DNA from: Planctomycetota bacterium
Lineage (GTDB): Bacteria > Planctomycetota > UBA1135 > GCA-002686595
Assembly (NCBI GenBank): GCA_021776885.1
Contig: JAJFFA010000604.1
Coordinates: 1 to 5,028 of the forward strand
Direction: 5' to 3'
DNA length: 5,028 nucleotides
Position 1 is the stretch's first letter. Every line of letters starts with the position of its first letter. Below are positions 1 through 5,028 of the stretch, one piece after another. Made by a program: the position numbers and the translations under genes. The notes under the pieces were generated by a model. That model did not search any database, had not been told where the DNA came from, and was given only the letters and a program-made list of their open reading frames with translations.

Positions 1-1
1 G

Positions 2-571
2 TTCGAGCGCTACAAGGCCCTGGCCGAAGCGGCCCTGGAGCAGCTCGACGACGCGCAGCTCACGCGGCGCTCGGACGACTCCCAGAACTCGGTCGCGATC
101 CTGCTGCAGCACCTGGCGGGCAACCTCGCGTCGCGCTTCACGGACTTCCTCGAGAGCGACGGCGAGAAGCCCTGGCGCCAGCGCGACGCGGAGTTCGAAG
201 AGCGCGGTCAGGGGCGAGCCGCGTGGCTCGCCGACTGGGAGCGCGGCTGGGGCGTGCTCTTCGACTGCCTGGACAGCCTCGACGACACTCCGGACGGCGA
301 CCTCGAGCGCGAGGTGAAGATCCGCGCCCAGCCCCTGACGGTGCAGCAGGCACTCCTGCGCTCCCTGGCCCACGTCGCCTACCACGTCGGACAGATCGTG
401 CTCCTGGCGCGCACCTGGCGCGGGGCGGACTGGTCGTCGCTCAGTGTTCCGCGGGGGGGCTCCGCGGCCTACGCCGCCGACCCGGACCGTGAGCTGCCCC
501 GCGACCACGCCCGGCGCGTTGGCGGTACGGAACCTGGCGGTACGGAACCAGGTTCCGGACCGCCACGCTAG
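2..571 (+). CDS. DUF1572 family protein (DinB/YfiT-like fold), 5' end missing
   Basis: This is a partial gene, open from the left edge (first full codon at base 2) to TAG at 569-571, with 189 residues visible. The family is small, about 150-180 residues, so only some 15-25 N-terminal residues should be missing. The sequence shows the DUF1572 hallmarks: QHLAGN at residues 36-41, SRFTDFL at 44-50, DGEKPWRQRDAEF at 53-65, and AHVAYHVGQIV at 123-133, followed by a WSSLSVPRG segment. His37, His124 and His128 sit where DinB-fold proteins carry their metal-binding triad, so a four-helix-bundle metalloprotein is likely. DinB relatives include thiol-dependent transferases and hydrolases, but DUF1572 itself has no settled reaction and I assign none. 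Residues after about 157 are not family-like. The last 17 hold a tandem GGTEP repeat encoded by the repeat at 521-564. The stop overlaps the stop of the convergent amidohydrolase gene. A GTG at 254 is internal, not the start. Confidence 0.88.
   Translation, partial: FERYKALAEAALEQLDDAQLTRRSDDSQNSVAILLQHLAGNLASRFTDFLESDGEKPWRQRDAEFEERGQGRAAWLADWERGWGVLFDCLDSLDDTPDGDLEREVKIRAQPLTVQQALLRSLAHVAYHVGQIVLLARTWRGADWSSLSVPRGGSAAYAADPDRELPRDHARRVGGTEPGGTEPGSGPPR
521..564. repeat. Tandem plus inverted 14-mer repeat forming a hairpin at a gene end
   Basis: The unit GGCGGTACGGAACC occurs at 521-534 and again, exactly, at 536-549 (period 15). It is followed after one base by its near-perfect inverted copy GGTTCCGGACCGCC at 551-564, with one mismatch (G at 558 where T would pair). 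Copy 2 and the inverted copy can fold into a stem of up to 14 pairs around a minimal loop, and copy 1 can pair with the inverted copy as an alternative. The repeat lies inside the last codons of the DUF1572 gene, giving GGTEP twice, and only three bases beyond the stop of the convergent amidohydrolase gene. Transcription termination or mRNA 3'-end protection for that gene is plausible. No T-tract follows on either strand, so it is not a canonical intrinsic terminator. It could also be one member of a dispersed palindromic repeat family. Confidence 0.72.
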
Positions 572-2004
572 CGGATCTTCGTGGGCGCCACCGCGTCCTC
601 GGCCAGCACGGACGAGGGCACGTCGCCCGCCTCGCGCCGGGCCTCGAAGTCCGCGCGTGCGGCGGCACGCAGGTCGGGGTCGCTGAGCAGCTCGAGGGTC
701 GCGCCGGCCAGGGCCTTGGCCGCCACGAGCATGCCCTTCTCGCCGATCGAGCCGCCGGTGCAGGCGACGATCTGCCACGAGTGACCCGGCGCGTCCCAGG
801 TGTAGCAGGCCACGTTCAGCTCGCAGGTGGGCACGCGCCACGAGACGTTGCCCACGTCGGTGGACGCGGGGCCGCGCTCGGGGACCTCGGGCAGGGGCTC
901 GATCGAGTCGGCCAGGGCGCGCTCGGGCTGGCGCCCGAAGTCGGCCTGGGTGGCGCGGGCGAAGGCGCGCTCGGCGTCGTCGAAGGCGGGCACGCCGACG
1001 CGCTCGAGCTGGCCCTGCAGGAGCTCGGCCAGGGGGCGGTTGGGCAGCAGCTCGAAGAGGTCCGCGTCGATCTGCTCGCTGAGCGTGGCGCGGGTCATCA
1101 GCGCAGCCCCGGCCGCGATCTCGCGCAGGCGCGTCAGCATGAACTCGACGTAGGCGTGGCTGTCGGCGCGCAGGTAGTACCAGACCTCCGCGCTGGGCGG
1201 GACGACGTTGGGCTGGCCGCCGCCGTCCGTGATCACGTAGTGGATGCGCGCCTCGTCGCGCAGGTGCTCGCGCAGGAAGTTGGCCCCGGCGTTCATCAGC
1301 TCGACCGCGTCCAGGGCGCTGATGCCGTCGTGGGGCGAGCGGCTGGCGTGGGCCGCCTTGCCCGCGAAGCGCCACTTGACCGAGACCACGGCCTTGCAGC
1401 TGGCGAAGTTGGCCCTGTTCTTGGAGCTGGCGTGCCAGGCCAGGGCGCAGTCGAGGTCGTCGAAGAGTCCCGCGCGCGCCATGTAGACCTTGCCGATGCC
1501 GGTCTCCTCGGCGGGGGTGCCGTAGAGGCGTACGCTGCCGGCCAGTCCCTCGGCCACCGCGGCCTTGGCGGCGGCGATGGCCGCGGCGGTGGAGGCCGTG
1601 CCGAAGACGGAGTGGCCGCAGGCGTGGCCGGCGCCCGAGGCGCCCTGCTCCTCGCGCGGGCGTCGCTCGGAGGCGACCGCCTGGCTCATGCCGGGCAGGG
1701 CGTCGTACTCGGCCAGGATGCCGATGCGCGGCGCGCCGCTGCCCAGCTCCGCGATGAAGGCCGTGGGCATGCCCGCGACCCCGCGCTCGACCCGGAAGCC
1801 CTCCTCTTCGAGCCACTCGATCAGGGTGCGCGACGACTCGCGCTCCTCGAGCCCGACCTCGGCCGCCGACCAGATCGTCTGGTTGACGAGGTGCAGGCGC
1901 TCGGCGTGGGCATCGATCCAGGCGTCGGCCCTGGCCGCAGGCTCCTGGGGGGCGGGGCAGGGGAGGGCGAGCAGGACGGCGAGGGCGATCGGGCTGTGGA
2001 TCAT
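568..2004 (-). CDS. M20 family amidohydrolase, AbgB-like, probably exported
   Basis: This is a complete 478-residue metallo-amidohydrolase resembling p-aminobenzoyl-glutamate hydrolase subunit B and related aminoacylases, which cleave N-acyl amino acid amide bonds. Visible motifs are AEYDALPG (98-105), GHACGH (126-131), PAEET (164-168), a WH pair (190-191), STDVGNVSW (381-389) and PGHSW (406-410). By comparison with the family the two-metal ligands are Cys129, His131, Glu167, His191 and His408, with Glu166 as catalytic base. Residues around 205-325 form the lid/dimerisation domain, including GKAAHAS (215-221). The N-terminus (residues 5-15) is hydrophobic and followed by a Pro/Ala/Gln-rich stretch, which suggests Sec export, although the n-region lacks Lys or Arg. 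Cys16 does not sit in a good lipobox. The ATG at 2002-2004 is the most upstream start possible, because in-frame TGA directly precedes it. No Shine-Dalgarno is visible. The stop overlaps that of the DUF1572 gene. The exact substrate is unknown; folate breakdown products or acylated/dipeptide amino acids are candidates. Confidence 0.9.
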   Translation of the reverse strand: MIHSPIALAVLLALPCPAPQEPAARADAWIDAHAERLHLVNQTIWSAAEVGLEERESSRTLIEWLEEEGFRVERGVAGMPTAFIAELGSGAPRIGILAEYDALPGMSQAVASERRPREEQGASGAGHACGHSVFGTASTAAAIAAAKAAVAEGLAGSVRLYGTPAEETGIGKVYMARAGLFDDLDCALAWHASSKNRANFASCKAVVSVKWRFAGKAAHASRSPHDGISALDAVELMNAGANFLREHLRDEARIHYVITDGGGQPNVVPPSAEVWYYLRADSHAYVEFMLTRLREIAAGAALMTRATLSEQIDADLFELLPNRPLAELLQGQLERVGVPAFDDAERAFARATQADFGRQPERALADSIEPLPEVPERGPASTDVGNVSWRVPTCELNVACYTWDAPGHSWQIVACTGGSIGEKGMLVAAKALAGATLELLSDPDLRAAARADFEARREAGDVPSSVLAEDAVAPTKIR

Positions 2005-2010
2005 TCAGGC

Positions 2011-2016
2011 AGGATA
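2011..2016 (-). promoter_or_regulatory. Candidate -10 box for a leaderless amidohydrolase transcript
   Basis: Read on the minus strand, TATCCT lies here and is separated by six bases (GCCTGA) from the ATG of the amidohydrolase gene. This spacing would put the transcription start on the A of ATG, giving a leaderless mRNA, which fits the absence of a Shine-Dalgarno. TATCCT matches the TANNNT core. No convincing -35 box is seen about 17 bases upstream (CCCCAC at that spacing). Prediction from spacing only. Confidence 0.3.
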
Positions 2017-2075
2017 GGCCGTCGGGGTGGGAAGTGGGGCGAGCCGCCCCCGGCGCAGGCGCAAGGCAGCGGCCA

Positions 2076-2104
2076 GTGACGGCCGCGGGCCCAGTCGCTA
2101 CCCT
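2076..2104 (+). promoter_or_regulatory. Candidate sigma70-type promoter for the aldehyde dehydrogenase gene
   Basis: GTGACG at 2076-2081 matches four of six bases of TTGACA. A 17-base spacer separates it from TACCCT at 2099-2104, which matches the TANNNT core. Transcription would begin near 2111, leaving a leader of about 73 bases before the ATG at 2184. That leader contains a small stem ACCCC/GGGGT at 2116-2120 and 2128-2132 with a 7-base loop. Another small stem, GGGGC/GCCCC (2036-2040 and 2046-2050), lies upstream of the candidate promoter. In sequence this GC-rich such stems arise easily, so I give them little weight. No operator or riboswitch is recognised in the 2005-2183 intergenic region. 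Confidence 0.25.
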
Positions 2105-2183
2105 GTCCCGTTTCCACCCCGGGCTGCGGGGTCTCTCGCAGGCCCATCGCACGCCCCTGGCGCAACGACACTGGACACGGCAC

Positions 2184-3701
2184 ATGGACTTCCTCGCGGA
2201 ACTCGGCATCGGTGACTCGAACTCGGGCGCGTACTGCGGCGAGTGGCTCTCCTGCAGCGGCGAAGAGCTGGTCTCGACCAGCCCGGCCACCGGTGAGCGC
2301 ATCGCAGGGGTGACCCAGGCCACGGCGGCCGAGTACGACCGTTGTGTCGCGGCGGCCCAGGCCGCCTTCGAGAGGTGGCGCGCCCTGCCCGCTCCGCAGC
2401 GCGGCGAGATCGTCCGCCGCTGCGGCGACGCCATGCGCCAGAAGAAGGAAGCCCTGGGGCGCTTGATCACCCTCGAGATGGGCAAGATCGTCCAGGAGGG
2501 CTGGGGCGAAGTGCAGGAGTGCATCGACATCGCCGACTTCGCCGTCGGCCTCTCGCGTCAGCTCTACGGGCTGACGATGCCCTCCGAGCGCCCGGGTCAC
2601 GCCATGCGCGAGCAGTGGCACCCGCTGGGTACGGTCGGCGTGATCACCGCCTTCAACTTCCCCATGGCCGTCTGGGCCTGGAACTCGATGCTGGCCTTCG
2701 TCTGCGGCGACGCCTGCATCTGGAAGCCCAGCCCGAAGACGCCCCTGTGCGCCATCGGCCTGACGAACGTGGTGCGCCCGATCCTCGAGGCCGAGGGCTT
2801 CGGCGCCCTGGCCACCCTGGTCATCGGCTCCAACGAAGAGGTGGCCGAGAAGATGATCGACGACAGGCGCCTGCCGCTGATCTCCTTCACGGGCTCGTCG
2901 AAGATCGGCGCCTACGTCGGGGGCAAGGTCGCCAGTCGCTTCGGCCGCACGATCCTCGAGTGCGGCGGGAACAACGGCCTGGTGGTCATGGACGACGCCG
3001 ACCTCGACATGGTCCTGCCGGCGGTCCTCTTCGGCGCCGTGGGCACGGCGGGCCAGCGCTGCACCACGACGCGCCGCGTGCTGGTGCACGAGAAGGTGGC
3101 GGACGAGCTCGAGCAGCGCCTGCTGCGCGCCTACGGCGACATCCGCATCGGCGATCCGATGGACGAGAACACCCTCTGCGGCCCGCTGATCGACCAGGTC
3201 GCCATCGACAACATGGACGCAGCCCTGGCCGGCGTGGTGCGCGAGGGCGGCAAGGTCCTGCGCGGCGGCGGCAAGACCGAGGTCGAGGGCAAGCCCGGGG
3301 GCCACTACGTGGTGCCGGCCATCGCCCAGGTCGAAAACCACTTCGAGACGGTCCAGAACGAGACCTTCGCGCCGATCCTGTACCTGATCCGCGTCAAGGA
3401 CCTGGACGACGCCATCGCCAAGCACAACGCGGTGCCCCAGGGCCTGTCCTCGGCCATCTTCACGGCCGACGTGCGCGACGCCGAGCGCTTCCTCTCCGCC
3501 GTGGGCTCGGACTGCGGCATCGCCAACGTCAACATCGGCACCTCGGGCGCCGAGATCGGTGGCGCCTTCGGGGGCGAGAAGGAGACCGGCGGCGGCCGCG
3601 AGTCGGGCTCGGACGCCTGGAAGGCCTACATGCGCCGCCAGACCAACACGGTCAACTGGTCGACCGAGCTGCCCCTGGCCCAGGGCATCCAGTTCGGCTG
3701 A
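2184..3701 (+). CDS. ALDH7/antiquitin-type aldehyde dehydrogenase (probable L-piperidine-6-carboxylate / alpha-aminoadipate semialdehyde dehydrogenase)
   Basis: This is a complete 505-residue cytosolic NAD-dependent aldehyde dehydrogenase, normal in length for family 7. It aligns end to end with what I recall of human ALDH7A1 and bacterial AmaB/Pcd, including the closing PLAQGI(Q)F. Visible residues are Asn158 (AFNFP, 156-160), Lys181 (WKPSP), the NAD-site FTGSSKIG (235-242), general base Glu259, nucleophile Cys293 (GTAGQRCTTTRR, 287-298) and cofactor-ribose Glu393 (ETFAP). The family-7 signature runs from about 447 to 493 (NVNIGTSGAEIGGAFGGEKE, then a GGGRESGSDAW block). Glu112 (EVQE) and Arg292 match the ALDH7A1 residues Glu121 and Arg301 that hold the aminoadipate head group, supporting oxidation of alpha-aminoadipate semialdehyde to 2-aminoadipate in lysine/pipecolate breakdown. 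An osmoprotective or general aldehyde-clearing role remains possible. ATG 2184 is preferred over in-frame GTG 2034 because family similarity begins at MDFLAELG; no clear Shine-Dalgarno is seen. No lysine-pathway gene adjoins it. Confidence 0.93.
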   Translation: MDFLAELGIGDSNSGAYCGEWLSCSGEELVSTSPATGERIAGVTQATAAEYDRCVAAAQAAFERWRALPAPQRGEIVRRCGDAMRQKKEALGRLITLEMGKIVQEGWGEVQECIDIADFAVGLSRQLYGLTMPSERPGHAMREQWHPLGTVGVITAFNFPMAVWAWNSMLAFVCGDACIWKPSPKTPLCAIGLTNVVRPILEAEGFGALATLVIGSNEEVAEKMIDDRRLPLISFTGSSKIGAYVGGKVASRFGRTILECGGNNGLVVMDDADLDMVLPAVLFGAVGTAGQRCTTTRRVLVHEKVADELEQRLLRAYGDIRIGDPMDENTLCGPLIDQVAIDNMDAALAGVVREGGKVLRGGGKTEVEGKPGGHYVVPAIAQVENHFETVQNETFAPILYLIRVKDLDDAIAKHNAVPQGLSSAIFTADVRDAERFLSAVGSDCGIANVNIGTSGAEIGGAFGGEKETGGGRESGSDAWKAYMRRQTNTVNWSTELPLAQGIQFG

Positions 3702-3702
3702 T

Positions 3703-3722
3703 GGCGCGCGCCTCAGGGCGCG
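3703..3722. terminator. GC hairpin across the convergent junction, possible bidirectional terminator
   Basis: The 11-base gap between the dehydrogenase stop (3699-3701) and the sulfatase stop (3713-3715, minus strand) contains the perfect palindrome GGCGCGCGCC at 3703-3712. Alternatively CGCGCC at 3707-3712 pairs with GGCGCG at 3717-3722 around the loop TCAG, giving a 6-pair all-GC hairpin that covers the sulfatase stop. The location between converging genes suits a shared terminator, but there is no T-run on either side, and short GC palindromes are expected by chance at this base composition. Confidence 0.3.
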
Positions 3723-5028
3723 GCGTCGTGGTCGCGGGCGCGCTGATCCAGGAAGCGCTGGTGTAGCTGCGCGGCGATCTCGGGCCGCGCGGCCGCGAGG
3801 TCGCCCTCCTCGTAGGGATCCTGGGCCAGGTCGAAGAGGGCCCAGTCGCTCGCCGCCGCGGGCGGCTCGGCGCCGTAGTGGACGGCCTTCCAGTCGCCGT
3901 GGCGCAGGGCCCAGCGGTTCATCGTGCGGCTCCAGGTCCAGTAGAGCTCGCGCTCGGGCAGGGGCGCGGCCTCGAGCAGGGCGCCCGCCAGGTCGACGCC
4001 GTCGCACCCGGTCCCCGGGTCGGCGCCGATCAGGCTGGCCAGGGTCGGGAGCCAGTCGACGATGTGCACCGCCTGCGGCAGCTCCTGCGCGGCGATGTGT
4101 CCGGGCCAGTTCGCGAAGGCGGGCACGCGGATCCCGCCCTCCCACACGTCGAGCTTCTTGCCGCGCAGGGGCGAGGGCTGGTTGAAGTCCGTCAGCTCGA
4201 GGTCATCGGGGTAGGCGTTGCCGGCCCAGCTGCCCTGGGGGCCGTTGTCGGACGAGAACAGGATCAGGGTCTCGTCCCGCAGCCCCTGGCGCTCGAGGGC
4301 GGCGACGACCTGGCCCAGGGCGTGGTCGAGGTGCTGCAGGGCGGCCAGGAACAGGCGCCGCTCGGGATCGGGCTCGCCCTGGATCTTGCCGGCGGGGTCG
4401 TGAAACCACTCGATCTGGTCCTCGTTCAGCCAGCGCTCAGGAGACTCCGGGTCGCGCTGGGTGGGCCGCTGCACGAAGCGCCCGCGCTCGTCGAGGGGCG
4501 TGTGCACCGCGTGGAAGGCGACGTACAGGAAGAAGGGGCGCTCGTGTGCGCCCTCGATGAAGCGCACCGCTTCACGCGCGACGAGGTCCGTGGCGTGGAC
4601 GCCGTTCTCGTGATCAGGGAGCGGGCCGTGGTCGCGGTGCCAGGTCTCGCAGAACTCGCCCTCGCGGTAGCGGTGGTCGTACATGCCCACGGCCCCGGCC
4701 AGGGAGCCGTAGCTGGCGTCGAAACCGAAGGCGTTGGGCCCGTGGGCGGGGTCGGACCCGAGGTGCCACTTGCCGCAGAGGAAGGTCTCGTAGCCCGCGT
4801 CCTGGAACATCGACGCCAGGGTCGGCGTCCCGGGCGGGAAGGCCGGCGCGTTGCTGGCCTGCAGGGCGGCGCCCCCGAAGCGGCTGGGGTAGCGGCCGGT
4901 CATCAAGGCGACGCGGGTCGGCGTGCACTGCGGCATGACGTAGTGCTGGCGGAACACCGCGCTCTCTTGCGCGAGGGCGTCCATGTGGGGCGTGTAGGCC
5001 CGCGGGTTGTGGTACCCGATGTCGGCCC
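3713..5028 (-). CDS. Arylsulfatase B-like type I (formylglycine) sulfatase, N-terminus off the window
   Basis: This partial gene enters from the right edge, with 437 residues visible counting from ADIGYHNP (first full codon 5024-5026). The ATG at 4982-4984 is internal, since TPHMDALA is a conserved sulfatase segment. The reading matches arylsulfatase B/I/J: the preceding codon ends in GG and would be Trp in the usual DDLGW-x-D-x-G block, so the two metal-binding Asp residues lie just outside. The activation motif C-x-P-x-R is CTPTR at 34-38 (bases 4913-4927), with Cys34 converted to formylglycine. Other expected active-site residues are Arg38, Lys86 and His88 (GKWHLG), His175 (AVHTPL), Asp260-Asn261 (SSDNGP) and Lys291 (PLRGKK), followed by WEGGIRVPAF. 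The C-terminal subdomain ends normally. The enzyme hydrolyses sulfate esters, probably of polysaccharides or glycosaminoglycan-like substrates, and is probably exported, although the signal peptide is not visible. Substrate cannot be fixed. It converges on the dehydrogenase gene with an 11-base gap. Confidence 0.94.
   Translation of the reverse strand, partial: ADIGYHNPRAYTPHMDALAQESAVFRQHYVMPQCTPTRVALMTGRYPSRFGGAALQASNAPAFPPGTPTLASMFQDAGYETFLCGKWHLGSDPAHGPNAFGFDASYGSLAGAVGMYDHRYREGEFCETWHRDHGPLPDHENGVHATDLVAREAVRFIEGAHERPFFLYVAFHAVHTPLDERGRFVQRPTQRDPESPERWLNEDQIEWFHDPAGKIQGEPDPERRLFLAALQHLDHALGQVVAALERQGLRDETLILFSSDNGPQGSWAGNAYPDDLELTDFNQPSPLRGKKLDVWEGGIRVPAFANWPGHIAAQELPQAVHIVDWLPTLASLIGADPGTGCDGVDLAGALLEAAPLPERELYWTWSRTMNRWALRHGDWKAVHYGAEPPAAASDWALFDLAQDPYEEGDLAAARPEIAAQLHQRFLDQRARDHDAAP

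Noticed and set aside
453..459. Run of seven G in the DUF1572 gene as a possible phase-variation or sequencing-error site
   Set aside because: The frame on both sides of the run stays consistent with the family (SVPRGGS), so there is no sign of a frameshift. Seven G is not remarkable at this GC content.
781..2079. A 432-codon open frame on the plus strand opposite the amidohydrolase gene
   Set aside because: The product is a low-complexity Gly/Ala/Val/Leu/Arg string typical of antisense shadows, while the minus strand encodes a protein with every M20 metal-ligand motif.
2034..2183. Upstream GTG start giving the aldehyde dehydrogenase 50 extra residues
   Set aside because: The extra residues resemble no ALDH7 N-terminus, are Arg/Pro/Ala-rich and do not look like a signal peptide. 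Family similarity starts at the ATG at 2184.
2342..3766. A 474-codon plus-strand frame overlapping the dehydrogenase gene
   Set aside because: It is out of frame with the clear ALDH7 protein, Arg/Pro/Gly-rich, and has no motif.
2001..4145. A 714-codon open frame on the minus strand opposite the aldehyde dehydrogenase gene
   Set aside because: It lies antisense to a well-recognised ALDH7 gene and runs into the sulfatase gene in another frame. Its product is Arg/Gly/Ala/His-rich without recognisable domains. High-GC codon use removes stops from the opposite strand, which explains its length.
4614..4928. Short minus-strand open frame inside the sulfatase gene
   Set aside because: It is a frame-shifted shadow of the sulfatase, Arg/Pro-rich and without motif.
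1..5028. Search for tRNA, rRNA, CRISPR arrays, transposases, phage or defence genes and known riboswitches
   Set aside because: Nothing was recognised. Almost every base is accounted for by four metabolic genes, so I cannot support a claim of a new multi-gene system here.

Overview
The window is very GC-rich (roughly 70 percent by eye), with strong G/C preference at third codon positions, so long shadow reading frames run through every real gene. Gene content (a formylglycine-type sulfatase, a DUF1572/DinB-fold protein, an apparently exported M20 amidohydrolase and a family-7 aldehyde dehydrogenase) and the scarcity of clear Shine-Dalgarno sites would suit a high-GC Planctomycetota or a similar environmental lineage such as Acidobacteriota or Myxococcota. 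This is inference: there is no rRNA or other phylogenetic marker here.

Layout from left to right: (1) bases 2-571, plus strand, the 3' part of a DUF1572 gene whose start lies off the left edge; (2) bases 568-2004, minus strand, a complete M20-type amidohydrolase (AbgB-like) with a probable signal peptide; (3) bases 2005-2183, a 179-base divergent intergenic region with candidate promoters for both flanking genes; (4) bases 2184-3701, plus strand, a complete ALDH7/antiquitin-type aldehyde dehydrogenase; (5) bases 3713-5028, minus strand, most of an arylsulfatase B-like sulfatase that runs off the right edge. Coding density is very high: the only gaps between genes are 179 and 11 bases.

The four genes alternate in strand (convergent, divergent, convergent), so none forms an operon with a neighbour. 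There is no sign that they act as one pathway. The amidohydrolase and sulfatase are scavenging hydrolases probably acting outside the cytoplasm, the dehydrogenase is a cytosolic enzyme of lysine/pipecolate-type catabolism, and DUF1572 has no settled role. The convergent junctions are very compact. In the first, the two genes overlap by four bases and share the palindrome CTAG as stop codon on both strands, right beside a tandem-plus-inverted repeat. In the second, the 11-base gap contains a GC hairpin.

I see no tRNA, rRNA, CRISPR array, transposase, phage gene or obvious defence system. The window looks like ordinary chromosomal metabolic sequence. The most unusual element is the repeat at 521-564, which encodes the C-terminal tail of the DUF1572 protein.
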